Positions 1-9,329 are shown, counted from the stretch's first letter. The stretch is DNA of 64,000 nucleotides from JAJEAD01 sp965221555 (GCA_965221555.1 OZ244895.1:62001-126000); one strand, 5' to 3'. The notes: generated from the letters alone by a model not told the origin. Numbers and translations: made by a program.

Positions 1-153
1 ACGCTGGTCTCGGTGCCCGTCGGCGCCCTGATTGCGTACCGCTTCGACGGCACCCTCTACGCGCTCATGGGTTCCTTCGCCGCCTTCGGCGTCGGCACCT
101 CGGTGGCCATGTGGTGGGCGGCGGGCGGCCGGAGAGCGGGCGCCCGCGACTGA
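1..153 (+). CDS. C-terminal end of an MFS (Bcr/CflA-like) drug transporter, partial
   Basis: An open frame enters from the left edge and stops at TGA 151-153, giving 50 residues of a protein whose start lies outside the window. The sequence has hydrophobic stretches (VPVGALIAYRF, then ALMGSFAAFGVGTSVAMWW) followed by a short basic tail. The phrase GALIAYRFDGT resembles the last two membrane helices of Bcr/CflA-type multidrug exporters of the major facilitator superfamily, where a small loop with DGT joins the helices. With so little sequence the family call is tentative; that it is the end of an inner-membrane protein is more secure. Confidence 0.5.
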   Translation, partial: TLVSVPVGALIAYRFDGTLYALMGSFAAFGVGTSVAMWWAAGGRRAGARD

Positions 154-224
154 GGCGCCCGGTGCCTGTACCGCGCGCCACCGGCGTGCGGCGCCAACCC
201 TCCACAACGGTGCGCGGAGACCTG

Positions 225-297
225 ATGCTCCGCATTCGGATGCGCGCCCGCCCGATACGGCATGCTTCGCATTCGGGTGCCCGCCCGCCCGATACGG
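225..297. repeat. Two tandem copies of a 36-bp unit (period 37 bp)
   Basis: Copy 1 (225-260) and copy 2 (262-297) both run ATGCtyCGCATTCGG, then a GC-rich stretch, then CCCGATACGG, with only a few differences. The pair fills the gap between the end of the MFS gene and the 3' end of the convergent peptidase gene. No coding role is apparent. Confidence 0.7.
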
Positions 298-337
298 CTT
301 TCATCCGGATCGGACGAGACAGTGGCCGCGCCCGGCG

Positions 338-1573
338 CTACGCGAGGAGGCGCTCCTCGAAGGGAAAGGTCGACATCAACTGGTAGCCCTCCCGGGTCAC
401 CAGCACCTGCTCTTCGAGCTTGACGCCCTCTCCGCCGTGCTCGGAGCCGATGAAGCTCTCGACGCAGACCACCATGTTCTCTTCGAGCACGCCGTCGTAC
501 CCGTCACGCTCCCAGTCGATGGGCCAGGGAATCCACGGCCATTCGTCGCACATGCCGATGCCGTGGATCATCACCGGGTAGCGGTGGGCGACGAATTCCG
601 CGGGCGGCATCCAGCCCCGTTCGGATACCTCACGGAACGAGGCCCCGGCCTTCACGAGCTCCAGATTGTGCTGGATGTTCTCGTAGGCGAGCTGGTACAG
701 GCGCTTCTGGGCGTCGCTGGGAGTACCGGGTTCGCAGAAGAAGGTACGGGAGACGTCGGCGCTGTAGCCGAAGGGTCCGACCATGCCGCAGTCGAAGGGG
801 ACGAGCTCTCCGGCGCGGATGAGCCTGTCTCCCGCCTCCATGCCCCAGGGATTGGCGTGGCCTCCGGCGGCGAGCAGCCGATACTCAATCCACTCTCCTC
901 CCATCGCGATGTTCGTGTGCTGGAGGATGGCGAAGAGTTCGTTCTCCGTCATCCCGGGCTCAAGCTCCCGCCGCATGCGCGCCATCGCGGCGTCGGCCAC
1001 ACTGACCGAGTAGAGCAGGCAGGCGATCTCCTCCGGGCACTTGATGGCGGTAGCCCGCTCGACCAGGGGCTCGCCGGCGATGACCTCAAGCCCTTGCGCG
1101 CGGAGGGCGTCGAGGGTATCGGGATCGCATACGTCCAGGGCGACCCGCCGGCCGTTGCCGTACTCGCGAAGCGCCGCCGCTACCTCCCGGGCCCAGGACT
1201 CGATCCGATCCCCGCGTCGCGTCCCGGCCTCCATATACGTGACGGCCGGCATCGGCAAGGTCCGGCCGATGGTCTCCGACCGCCAGGCCTCCTTTCCCGC
1301 CCACCACCCGAGCAGCGTGGCCTGTCCATCCGCCGGCACCACCAGGCAACGGCTCACGAAGTGCATGGAGAAGATCTGCCCCCCCTTGACCCCCGCCGCG
1401 TAGCGGATGTTGACCGGGTCGACAAGGAGGAGCGCGGCGCAGTCCCGCGCCTGTATCTCACCCTGAAGCCGGGAGAGCCGATACTGGCGCATGGCCGCCA
1501 TGTCCACCATCGCGGCGTCGTCCCTGATCCCCATGCCGGGGGTGTTTCGCGCGAGCTCTCGTGTGTCGTACAT
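338..1573 (-). CDS. M24-family metallopeptidase (Xaa-Pro aminopeptidase / creatinase-like)
   Basis: A 411-residue protein with the pita-bread fold signature of M24 enzymes, which cleave X-Pro peptides or, in creatinase-like members, hydrolyse small amidino compounds. An N-terminal creatinase-type domain (LLLVDPVNIRYAAG) precedes the catalytic half. The five expected metal ligands are visible: Asp in VPFDCGM, Asp in YSADVSRTF, His in MIHGIGM, Glu in ENMVVCVES and Glu in KLEEQVL. The start at 1573 is chosen because GAGGAG lies just upstream of that ATG; the frame is open further upstream but runs into repeat DNA. The gene faces the right-hand aminotransferase divergently. The enzyme is probably cytoplasmic; substrate cannot be told. 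Confidence 0.85.
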   Translation of the reverse strand: MYDTRELARNTPGMGIRDDAAMVDMAAMRQYRLSRLQGEIQARDCAALLLVDPVNIRYAAGVKGGQIFSMHFVSRCLVVPADGQATLLGWWAGKEAWRSETIGRTLPMPAVTYMEAGTRRGDRIESWAREVAAALREYGNGRRVALDVCDPDTLDALRAQGLEVIAGEPLVERATAIKCPEEIACLLYSVSVADAAMARMRRELEPGMTENELFAILQHTNIAMGGEWIEYRLLAAGGHANPWGMEAGDRLIRAGELVPFDCGMVGPFGYSADVSRTFFCEPGTPSDAQKRLYQLAYENIQHNLELVKAGASFREVSERGWMPPAEFVAHRYPVMIHGIGMCDEWPWIPWPIDWERDGYDGVLEENMVVCVESFIGSEHGGEGVKLEEQVLVTREGYQLMSTFPFEERLLA

Positions 1574-1663
1574 GGGGTCTGCTCCTCGAGCGTTCAGGGG
1601 TGCGGTCGCCGCCGCTGGCACGTTGACGAAGATCCTTCGAATCCCGAACCGGGTCAACCGTCC

Positions 1664-1977
1664 TTTACATCGGTCCATGAAGCGAGGGCGCCAGGCTGCG
1701 GTGACAAGGGGTCGCTCGGGCCGAAAGGCGCTTCACCGCGAGCCGGAAGCAGACGAAGCGCCGGTGGCGCGAGCCGGAAGCAGACGAAACACCGGTAGCC
1801 CGTGTGGACCTGCGAGCGGGCGAGCCGCGGCCAGCTCGACCCGCCGACAAGCGAAGCTCGGGAGTGCGGGGTGAAGCAGGCGGGCGACACCGGGGCGAGG
1901 CGCCTTGAGCGAGTTCGGCCCGTCAACGCACGCACACTGGAGTCAGCGAGCCGGGAAATCGGTCCGACATTGCGGCT
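1664..1977 (-). repeat. Degenerate copy of the TIR-bounded intergenic repeat family
   Basis: The stretch carries the family's internal words in the reverse orientation: GCGAGGGCGCCA near the left end, the module GAGCCGGAAGCAGACGAAGC (present twice), CGCCTTGAGCGAGTTCGGCCC, and GGGAAATCGGT near the right end. The terminal inverted repeats are eroded (ACATCGGTCC on the left). It fills most of the space between the M24 gene and the aminotransferase gene. Compare the intact copy at 41001-41182. Confidence 0.55.
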
Positions 1978-2010
1978 AGACTGCGCCCCGATGTCCAGGA
2001 GGGTTGCAGG

Positions 2011-2868
2011 ATGAGCCGTACCGTCTACGTCAACGGAGAGTACCTCCCCGAGGAGGCCGCGAAGATCTCGGTCTTCGACCGGGGCTTCCTCTTCGCCGAC
2101 GCGGTGTACGAGGTGATGTCGGTGCTCGAGGGACGTCTCGTCGACAACCGAGGCCACCTTGCGCGCCTTCGCCGTTCGCTCGAAGCGCTGAGGATTTCCA
2201 TGCCGCTCGACGAAGACGCCATCGAAGCGATGCAGAGCACGCTCATCGAGCGCAACCGCCTGCGCAACGGCATCATCTACATGCAGATCACCCGCGGCGT
2301 GGCGGACCGCGACTTTCCCTACCCTCGGGAAGCGAAGCCGACTCTGGTGGCTTTCACCCAGGCTCGCACGCTGGTCGACGTGCCCGCCGCCGACGAGGGC
2401 ATCAAGGTGATATCGGTCCCCGATCTCCGCTGGGCCCGCCGCGACATCAAGACGGTGGGGCTGCTTGCCGCGGTGATGGCGAAGCAGGCGGCACTCGATG
2501 CGGGCGTCCACGACGCCTGGTTCGTCGAGGACGGCAAGGTCACCGAGGGCAGCTCCAACAACGCCTACATCGTGAACGCCGAGGGACGTATCGTCACCCG
2601 GCGACTCGGCAACGAGATCCTGCATGGGGTTACCCGGTCCACGGTGCTGGAGCTCTCGCGACAGGCGCAGGTGGAAGTGGAGGAGCGCGCCTTCACTCTG
2701 GAGGAAGCCTGCGCGGCCCGGGAGGCATTCGTGACGAGCGCATCCGTCTTCGTGCTGCCGGTGGTCGAGATCGACGGCCGGCGCATCGCCGACGGCAAGC
2801 CCGGCCCCATCACCCGGCGCCTGCGCGCGCTGTACATCGAGGCGGCGCGGGCGGACTCGAAGGAGTAA
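2011..2868 (+). CDS. dat: D-amino-acid aminotransferase-like class IV PLP enzyme
   Basis: This 285-residue protein has the usual length of D-alanine/branched-chain class IV aminotransferases, which move amino groups between amino and keto acids using pyridoxal phosphate. The PLP lysine is K147 in RRDIKTVGLL, and the conserved Glu is E179 in KVTEGSSNNAY; SVFDRGFLFAD at the N-terminus and VTRSTVLELS near the cofactor phosphate are also typical. AGGAGG precedes the ATG. Its last 59 bp overlap the 3' end of the convergent acyl-CoA synthetase gene. The N-terminal VYVNGEYLPEEAAKIS is closer to D-amino-acid transaminases than to IlvE, but the substrate is inferred. Confidence 0.85.
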   Translation: MSRTVYVNGEYLPEEAAKISVFDRGFLFADAVYEVMSVLEGRLVDNRGHLARLRRSLEALRISMPLDEDAIEAMQSTLIERNRLRNGIIYMQITRGVADRDFPYPREAKPTLVAFTQARTLVDVPAADEGIKVISVPDLRWARRDIKTVGLLAAVMAKQAALDAGVHDAWFVEDGKVTEGSSNNAYIVNAEGRIVTRRLGNEILHGVTRSTVLELSRQAQVEVEERAFTLEEACAAREAFVTSASVFVLPVVEIDGRRIADGKPGPITRRLRALYIEAARADSKE

Positions 2869-4978
2869 CCAGCGCCGCGTCCACCGCCAGCACCTCCGAT
2901 GCGCTCGCGATGATCGGGTTGACGTCCATCTCCGCCACCACGTCCCCGAGCGCATCGCATATGGCCGAGAAGCGGCTGAGCTGTACCGCCAGCCGCTCGA
3001 CATCGGCCGGCGCCCTCCCCCGCACTCCGCAGAGCAGGCTCCAGACCTTGAGTCCCTCGAGCAGGCGCCGCGCCTCCGGCGGGCCGAAGGGTGCGAGCGC
3101 ATGCGCCCGGTCGTCCAGCACTTCCACCAGCGTGCCTCCGGCGCTCACCATGACCACCGGGCCGAAGTCCGCGTCGCGTACCATCCCGAAGGCGACCTCC
3201 ACTCCGGCGGGCGCCATTCTCGCGACGCTCACCTCCGATCCGAGCGACCGCAACGCCTCGTACGCGCCGCACACCTGCGTTTCCGTCTCCAGGCCGAGAT
3301 GCACGCCACCGGCGTCGGACTTGTGCAGGAGACCCGGCGCCGCGGACTTGAGAGCGACCGGATAGCCGACCGACGCGGCGGCGCGCACCGCTTCTCGCGC
3401 ACTGCCGCAGACCCGGCTCTCGACCGCACTCACCCCCAGCTCGGCGAGCATCCGCAGGACCTCCGATTCACCCGGCGGTGATGCGCCGTCTCGCAGGCGG
3501 CCGCGCCACCCCTCGACCCGGTCCCCATCGAGGGGCTCCGGGGGGGAATCGATGCGCTTGCGGTTGTCCCGGTGGGTGAATGCGCACTTCACGCCGACGA
3601 GCAGCGGTCTTATCCCGTTGATGACCGGCACCCCGGCATCCATCATCTCGTTCGCAAACCCGGTGTTGGCGACGGAGCCGAGAGAGTTGCCCAGGACGTA
3701 GGGCTTCCGCGATGCGTCGGGCATGCGCTTCGCGGCGGCGCCGACATCCGGAAGGCCAAGCGTAAAGTCGGACGCATAGTATTCGTGCGCGATGAGCGCG
3801 ACGCCGGGGTCGCGTTCCAGGACGCCCAGGCAATCGCCGATGACGGTGCCGAAGCTCTCGTTGTAGAGACCGGCGGCATCCAGCGGGTTCACGGGCTCGA
3901 GCCCATGGTGGAGCCGCGCCGTCAGGGCGTCGACTGTCCGGGGCGCCAGCGGCGCGAACTCCACCCCGAGGCCGTGCGCGACATCCATCATCTGGGTACG
4001 CAGGCCGCCGGAATCGAGAACGGCCGCGAATCCGCCTTCGCCGACCTCCTTGCCCAGGGCGAAGATCTGCGCCGCGGCCAGGAGACTGTCCACATCGTCG
4101 GTGCGCAGCACCCCGTAACGTCGGCACACCGCATCGAAGGCGGTGTCGTCTCCGGTCAGCGCGCTGGCGTGGGTGGCGGCCAGCCGCGCGCTCTCCTCGG
4201 TGCGTCCGACCTTGACCGCGACCACGGGAACACCACGACGATTCGCCTTGCGAAGCGCGGCGATGAACACCTCCGGCTCGCGCACCGCCTCCACGAAGAG
4301 AGCGAGCACGCGGGTGCTCGGCAGCTCCAGCGCATAGTCCATGTACTCGCCGAGCGAGGCGTTTATCTCCTGGCCCTGCGAGGTCAGGAGGTTGAAGCGG
4401 CAGCGTCCGGCGGCATCGGCGAGCATGCTGAAGACCGACCCCGAATGACAAAGCGCCGCAATGTGACCGGGCGGCGCCACGACCGGCACCTGGAAGCTTG
4501 CGAAGCTCCTGGTCTCGTAGTTGTAGTAGCCCATGCCGTTGCCGCCGCAGACCGGAAAATCGGCCTCGCGCGTCATGTCCTGCAGGCGTTCGAGCAAACG
4601 CGGCTCCCGGTCTCCCTCGTAGCGACAGAAGTCGAACACCACCGCCGCACGCACGCCGGCCTCGATCGCCTCGCGCATCAACGCCTCCATGCGCCGGGAA
4701 GACACCGAGAGCACCGCGAGGTCGGGAGGCTGTGGCAGATCGCGAAGGGAGGGATAGGCCGCCACCCCCTCGACCGCTTCGTACTTCGGGTTGACGACGT
4801 AGATCTCGCCCTGAAAACCACCCTCGACCAGTGCCCTGGTCATGAGGTTGCCGACCGAGCCGGGACGCGGCGAGCCGCCGACCAGGGCAATGGAGCGCGG
4901 CGCGAGCAAGGGCCTCAGCCGATGTTCGCCGCCGGGCGACCGGGCTTCTTCCGGGGTCCGGGACGCTTCGGCACTCAT
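2810..4978 (-). CDS. ADP-forming acyl-CoA (acetate-CoA) synthetase family protein
   Basis: A 722-residue fused protein of the NDP-forming acyl-CoA synthetase family, which interconverts acyl-CoA and acid with ADP/ATP. Order of parts: CoA-binding Rossmann domain (about 25-125, SIALVGGSPRPGSVG), two succinyl-CoA ligase-like domains (about 150-460, including LAATHASALTGDD), then a C-terminal ATP-grasp domain (about 500-720, with YPVALKSAAPGLLHKSDAGG). The start overlaps the stop of the upstream small ORF as ATGA, indicating translational coupling. The 3' end overlaps the convergent aminotransferase gene. Acyl substrate is not evident. Confidence 0.85.
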   Translation of the reverse strand: MSAEASRTPEEARSPGGEHRLRPLLAPRSIALVGGSPRPGSVGNLMTRALVEGGFQGEIYVVNPKYEAVEGVAAYPSLRDLPQPPDLAVLSVSSRRMEALMREAIEAGVRAAVVFDFCRYEGDREPRLLERLQDMTREADFPVCGGNGMGYYNYETRSFASFQVPVVAPPGHIAALCHSGSVFSMLADAAGRCRFNLLTSQGQEINASLGEYMDYALELPSTRVLALFVEAVREPEVFIAALRKANRRGVPVVAVKVGRTEESARLAATHASALTGDDTAFDAVCRRYGVLRTDDVDSLLAAAQIFALGKEVGEGGFAAVLDSGGLRTQMMDVAHGLGVEFAPLAPRTVDALTARLHHGLEPVNPLDAAGLYNESFGTVIGDCLGVLERDPGVALIAHEYYASDFTLGLPDVGAAAKRMPDASRKPYVLGNSLGSVANTGFANEMMDAGVPVINGIRPLLVGVKCAFTHRDNRKRIDSPPEPLDGDRVEGWRGRLRDGASPPGESEVLRMLAELGVSAVESRVCGSAREAVRAAASVGYPVALKSAAPGLLHKSDAGGVHLGLETETQVCGAYEALRSLGSEVSVARMAPAGVEVAFGMVRDADFGPVVMVSAGGTLVEVLDDRAHALAPFGPPEARRLLEGLKVWSLLCGVRGRAPADVERLAVQLSRFSAICDALGDVVAEMDVNPIIASASEVLAVDAALVTPSSPPAPPRCTARAGAG

Positions 4979-5280
4979 GAGCGCGATTGACTACAGCGCA
5001 GAGCGCACATGCCGCTCGCTCGGCGCAGCTTGGAAGGCGGCAATCCGCGATCCGACACGACCAGCATCGAGATGACCTCCAGACCGTGGCGACATGCGTC
5101 GCGGGCGGAATGGTAGGGGCTGTCAATGCCACACCGCCAGCGCGCGAGGCGAAGGAATTCGGCACCGAAGTTCGCTTCGAAGTGCTCGCGCGACGACCCG
5201 CGAATCGTGAACGGCATGTGAGTCGCCATCCGCGAAAAAATCCGGTCCCTCGCGAAAGTCCCGTTGCCGAGCGTGCGCAT
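4975..5280 (-). CDS. Small uncharacterised protein translationally coupled to the acyl-CoA synthetase
   Basis: An open frame of up to 101 residues whose TGA overlaps the ATG of the following acyl-CoA synthetase gene (ATGA on the minus strand, 4975-4978). A protein-like stretch begins at MPFTIRGSSREHFEANF and continues through RDACRHGLEVISMLVVSD; the tail is Arg/Ser/Cys-rich. The true start may be the internal ATG at about 5226. I do not recognise the family. The coupling supports reality, but an overlapping frame on the other strand is open as well, so this could be chance or a gene remnant. Confidence 0.4.
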   Translation of the reverse strand: MRTLGNGTFARDRIFSRMATHMPFTIRGSSREHFEANFGAEFLRLARWRCGIDSPYHSARDACRHGLEVISMLVVSDRGLPPSKLRRASGMCALRCSQSRS

Positions 5281-5384
5281 GGATCCCGAGAATTCGGTGG
5301 GGACAAGGCCGTGTCGACTGCCCCGGTGACCGGTCTTCGCACCCCGGAGGGCGAGGTCCCGGCACGAGAACGAGAGGGTCGAGC

Positions 5385-6314
5385 GTGATAGAGGTCGAAG
5401 AGGTTCGAAAAGTCTACGGCGATCTCGCCGCGGTGGACGGAGTCAGCTTCGCCGCGGGCGAAGGCATGGTGTTCGGGCTTCTCGGGCCGAACGGCGCGGG
5501 AAAGTCCACGACCATCGGGTGCATCTCCGGGCTGCTCGCTCCCTCTTCGGGCCGCATCCGGGTGTGCGGACACGATGTGATCGAGGAGGCGCGCAGAGCG
5601 CGGAGCTGCATCGGGGTGGTCCCCCAGGAACTCGCACTCTACGAGGACCTGAACGCGACCGCCAACGTACGCTACTGGGGAGCGGCTTACGGGCTGCGGG
5701 GAAGTGACCTCACGCGCCGCGTCGGCGAGGTGCTGGAGGCCACCGATCTTTCGGACCGGGCACGCGAGCCGGTCAAGAAGCTGAGTGGCGGCATGAAGCG
5801 GCGCCTCAACTTCGCCTGCGGGATCGTGCACCGCCCGCGCGTGCTCCTCCTCGACGAGCCGACAGCGGGCGTGGACCCGCAGAGCCGGGTGAGACTTCTC
5901 GACATGGTGCGTGAGCAGGCGCAAGCGGGCGCCTGCGTGCTCTACACCACGCACTACATGGAAGAAGCCCAAGCGCTGTGCGACCGGCTTGCGATCATGG
6001 ATCACGGCCGGATCCTCGCCATGGGAACGCTCGATGAGTTGCGCGGTCTGCTCGGCGAACGGGATCTACTCCGGCTGAGCGGCGAGTTCGAGCCGGAGCG
6101 CTCGCGCAACGGCGTCGAGGCCCTGGGCGATGTCGAGGTGGTGAGCATCGACTCCGGCACGATGCTCATCGCCGTCGGTGCCGCGAGCCGGCGCCTGCCC
6201 GCCATATTCGAAGCGATCGCGAACGCCGGCGGCCGGGTGGACGAGACCACGCTGAACCGGCCGAACCTCGAGAGCCTGTTCATCAAGCTGACGGGCCGGG
6301 AGATCCGGGAGTGA
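5385..6314 (+). CDS. ABC-2 type exporter, ATP-binding subunit
   Basis: A 309-residue ATPase that powers export through the two membrane proteins encoded next. Walker A is GPNGAGKST (about 32-40), the signature is LSGGMKRR (about 139-146), Walker B is RVLLLDEPTAGVDP, and the switch His follows in YTTHYMEEA. The C-terminal 80 residues beyond the ATPase core are typical of DrrA/CcmA-like exporters. It overlaps the next gene by ATGA-like spacing (stop at 6314, next start at 6311), so the three genes form one operon. Cargo unknown; drugs, lipids or polysaccharide are all possible. Confidence 0.9.
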   Translation: MIEVEEVRKVYGDLAAVDGVSFAAGEGMVFGLLGPNGAGKSTTIGCISGLLAPSSGRIRVCGHDVIEEARRARSCIGVVPQELALYEDLNATANVRYWGAAYGLRGSDLTRRVGEVLEATDLSDRAREPVKKLSGGMKRRLNFACGIVHRPRVLLLDEPTAGVDPQSRVRLLDMVREQAQAGACVLYTTHYMEEAQALCDRLAIMDHGRILAMGTLDELRGLLGERDLLRLSGEFEPERSRNGVEALGDVEVVSIDSGTMLIAVGAASRRLPAIFEAIANAGGRVDETTLNRPNLESLFIKLTGREIRE

Positions 6315-7585
6315 GTGCCCACTTCATTCTCGCCACAGCCGGAAAAGACCTCCGCCGACGCCTCACGGATCCCGCCGCCCTGCTTATCTGGCTGGCGCTG
6401 CCGCTGGTGATCGGCAGCCTCCTGGTGCTCATCAGCAGCGGCGACGACGGCGGGACGCCTCGCGGGCGCCTGCTGGTGGTCGACGAAGACCGCTCCTTCG
6501 TGAGCGGACTGATCGCCGGCATCCCCGCTCGGGGAGAGTTGGCGGAGCTCTTCGACCTGGTGCACGTGGAGCGCGGTGAAGGGCAGCGACGCATCGACGC
6601 CGGCGAGGCCACCGCGCTGCTCATCCTGCCGGCCGGCCTGCAAGGCGCCTTCGTGGGCCGGGGGAACGCCGAGATCCGGCTCGTCACCAACCCCGCCCAC
6701 CGCATCCTGCCCTCGATCATCGAAGAGACTCTCGAGATCGTGGCCGACTCCGCGGTCTACACCGAGCGCCTCGCCGCCGTTCCCGCGCTCCGACTCTCAG
6801 AACTTCGCCAGGACGACCCCGCCACGTCGGGCGAAGAATTCGAGGCGGGTCTGGCGGAGGTGATCCGGCGAGTGGAGTTGCGCCTGCGCGCCCTCGGAAA
6901 GCAGGTCGTGGCGCCCCCAGTGCTCCGGGTCGAACTCGCCCCGGCGCCGGATCCCGGCCCGACCGGCGGCGAGCCCGCCCTCCTCGACGCCGGCAAGATG
7001 TTCCTGCCGGGCATGATCTTCCTGTCCGTGCTCTTCATCGCCCAGGGCATGAGCGGTGACGTCTGGAACGAGAAGCGCCTCGGCACCCTGCATCGCGCCG
7101 CGGCCTCGCCCCCCTCGATGGCCGCGTTTCTTGCCGGCAAGCTGCTCGCGGGCACGTCGATCGCCGCGTTCGTGGCGGCGGCCGGGGTGGCAGTGGGCAT
7201 CGCGCTCTTCGATCTCTCCCCGGCCCAGGCGCCGCTCGCGGTGGCGTGGGTCGCGTTCGCGGGCGCGGTGATGCTGGTCTGTTTCGTGCTGCTGCAGTGC
7301 TTCGCCTCGAGTCAGCGGGCCGGAGACATGCTCTCCAACATCATCCTCTTTCCGGTGCTGATGCTGGGCGGGTCCTTCTTTCCCCTGGAGATGATGCCCG
7401 AGTGGATGGCGCAGATAGGGCGCTGGACGCCGAACGGCGCCGCCCTGGTCCATCTCGCGGCGATCCTCGACGCGCAGCCGAACTTCTCGGCAATGGGCAT
7501 CGCGGCCCTGTCGATCGGCACTCCCGCCGCGATCGCATTCGCCCTTGCCACACGGCGTCTCTCCGGGCGCTTCCTGGTGTCCTGA
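6311..7585 (+). CDS. ABC-2 type exporter, permease subunit 1
   Basis: A 424-residue membrane protein of the ABC-2 family. One helix near the N-terminus (LLIWLALPLVIGSLLVLIS) is followed by a large soluble domain (about 45-235) and then a cluster of five to six hydrophobic helices ending near residue 420. The phrase LGTLHRAAASPPSMAAFLAGK is the usual cytoplasmic coupling segment between helices. It is encoded between its ATPase and a second permease, overlapping the first by four bases and separated by two bases from the second. The start is GTG at 6311. Confidence 0.88.
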   Translation: MSAHFILATAGKDLRRRLTDPAALLIWLALPLVIGSLLVLISSGDDGGTPRGRLLVVDEDRSFVSGLIAGIPARGELAELFDLVHVERGEGQRRIDAGEATALLILPAGLQGAFVGRGNAEIRLVTNPAHRILPSIIEETLEIVADSAVYTERLAAVPALRLSELRQDDPATSGEEFEAGLAEVIRRVELRLRALGKQVVAPPVLRVELAPAPDPGPTGGEPALLDAGKMFLPGMIFLSVLFIAQGMSGDVWNEKRLGTLHRAAASPPSMAAFLAGKLLAGTSIAAFVAAAGVAVGIALFDLSPAQAPLAVAWVAFAGAVMLVCFVLLQCFASSQRAGDMLSNIILFPVLMLGGSFFPLEMMPEWMAQIGRWTPNGAALVHLAAILDAQPNFSAMGIAALSIGTPAAIAFALATRRLSGRFLVS

Positions 7586-7587
7586 CG

Positions 7588-8748
7588 ATGTGGCGTGACG
7601 CACGCTTCATCGCGGGGCGCGATCTCGCCATCATGCTGCGTGCCCGCGAAACCATCCTGTGGACCTTCGTGATGCCAGTCGTCTTCTTCTACTTCCTGGG
7701 CACGGTGACCGCGGGCTTCGGAGCTTCGGACCCGGGCGATCCCGATCGGATCGCGCTGCGCGGCGCGGAAGGAGGAGGCTTTCTCGTCGCCGAGGTAACC
7801 CGGCGACTCGAAGCGCAGCACTTCGCAGTGCACCATGCCCCCACCGCGCGGGACTTCGCCGGCCATTCGCGGCGCCTGACCTTCCCTCCGCCCGCCTCCG
7901 ACCACGCTAATCTGAGCGCGTCGATACTGGCCGGGCACCCCGCGGTCCTCGTCTTCGAACATGATGGCGAAACGCTTGAACGGCGCCGTGACGAGGTACG
8001 GGTCGCGCGGGCGGTGTACTCCGTGCTCGGGGATCTGGCGACCATTTACCTCTCCGAGGATGTAGCGACCCCGGACGCCTTTTCGGAGCTTGCCGCCGCG
8101 CCAAGCCACGTCACCCTGCACGTGCGCTCCGCCGGCACCCGGCACGCGCCACCGACCGGCTACTCGCAGGCGATCCCCGGCACCATGGTCATGTTCACGA
8201 TGCTGGTGCTCCTCACCAGCGGCGCGATCCTCCTGGTGATCGAGCGGGAGCAGGGCCTGCTGCGCCGCCTCGCTTCCACCCCGATTCGGCCCGCCTCCAT
8301 CGTGGCCGGGAAGTGGATGGCGAGGATGGCGTTGGGGCTCGTGCAGCTCTCCTTCGCCCTGCTCGCGGGGACCGTATTCTTCCGGATGGACTGGGGGGCT
8401 TCGCTAGGGATGGTGAGCGTCATCCTGATCGCATGGGCGGGGTTCAACGCCTCCTTCGGCCTGCTTCTCGCCAACATCGTGCGCACCCAGGCCCAGATGC
8501 TGGGAATCGGCGTGCTCGTCACCATGGGCATGGCCGCGCTCGGGGGGTGCTGGTGGCCCATCGAGATCACCCCGGAGTGGATGCAGACGCTCGCCTCCGG
8601 CCTCCCCACCGGCTGGACGATGGACGCGCTGCACAAGCTCATCAACTTCGGGTACGGAGCGCCCGCGGTCGCGCCACACCTCCTCGCCCTGCTCGCGGGA
8701 ACGCTCGTCTGCACCGCGGTGGCGGCGCGCACCTTCCGCTACCAATAG
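7588..8748 (+). CDS. ABC-2 type exporter, permease subunit 2
   Basis: A 386-residue membrane protein built like its neighbour: an N-terminal helix (ETILWTFVMPVVFFYFLG), a soluble domain to about residue 190, then six hydrophobic segments. The coupling segment is QGLLRRLASTPIRPASIVAGKW. The ATG at 7588 lies two bases after the stop of permease 1 and replaces a longer reading that would run back through permease 1 in another frame. The two permeases probably form a heterodimer with a dimer of the 5385-6314 ATPase. Confidence 0.88.
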   Translation: MWRDARFIAGRDLAIMLRARETILWTFVMPVVFFYFLGTVTAGFGASDPGDPDRIALRGAEGGGFLVAEVTRRLEAQHFAVHHAPTARDFAGHSRRLTFPPPASDHANLSASILAGHPAVLVFEHDGETLERRRDEVRVARAVYSVLGDLATIYLSEDVATPDAFSELAAAPSHVTLHVRSAGTRHAPPTGYSQAIPGTMVMFTMLVLLTSGAILLVIEREQGLLRRLASTPIRPASIVAGKWMARMALGLVQLSFALLAGTVFFRMDWGASLGMVSVILIAWAGFNASFGLLLANIVRTQAQMLGIGVLVTMGMAALGGCWWPIEITPEWMQTLASGLPTGWTMDALHKLINFGYGAPAVAPHLLALLAGTLVCTAVAARTFRYQ

Positions 8749-9329
8749 TGCCCGGCGCACCGGGGGAGGGGGGTCTGGCGTCCATGCTTCCGTCAATACC
8801 GAACTTCCAGGGCCTGGCCGATTTCGCGTTTTGATTCCGGGGGACATCTCCACGTAGTAGGCCGGCATGTACGGCAGCATCGGCACAGGCCCGCCCGGCG
8901 CTGCGGTGGAATCCCGAGCGCAGATCCACCCGAAAGCCGCAGTGCCGGAGCCTTTTCCGGCATTGCCGGTGAGTCAGACAACCTGGACGTGCGGATTCAT
9001 TGATTGCGCCGCTCTGCCGCATCGCTCGAAGACCGGTTACGGAACGCGGCACGTGGAGTCCGGAACGCCCTCCAGGAACAGGTCTGGTCGCGCCCCTCGG
9101 TCGGCTCCTGAAGCAGGGGGGGATGGGGGAGAGCCAGGACAGTCCCGGGGCACGTGGGGGCAGCATAGCTACCGGCGCCCGGGCGCGGCTATAGGCGGCG
9201 GGCGCGGCGCGTGTCGGCCTGCATGCCGACTTCTGGACCGTATGCCGAATACTTGCGCCTCGCCCGGAGGATCGGACCGGCCGTCTCGAGCGCCACGCCG
9301 GCCGGCTCCCTAGGGGCCGGGGCCAAAAC
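8749..9329. other. Gene-free stretch after the exporter operon
   Basis: About 580 bp with no frame that looks like protein and no clear terminator. Short open frames exist on both strands, but their composition is Pro/Arg/Ala-rich, as expected from out-of-frame GC-rich DNA. The right part runs into the repeat copy that begins near 9330. Confidence 0.5.

Noticed and set aside
32..1798. Long forward frame opposite the M24 peptidase
   Set aside because: Antisense shadow; its composition is low in hydrophobic order and the peptidase motifs are all on the minus strand.
3468..6005. Long reverse frame across the acyl-CoA synthetase, gap and ABC ATPase
   Set aside because: It runs antisense to a clear ABC ATPase and in another frame of the synthetase; codon pattern is that of a shadow.
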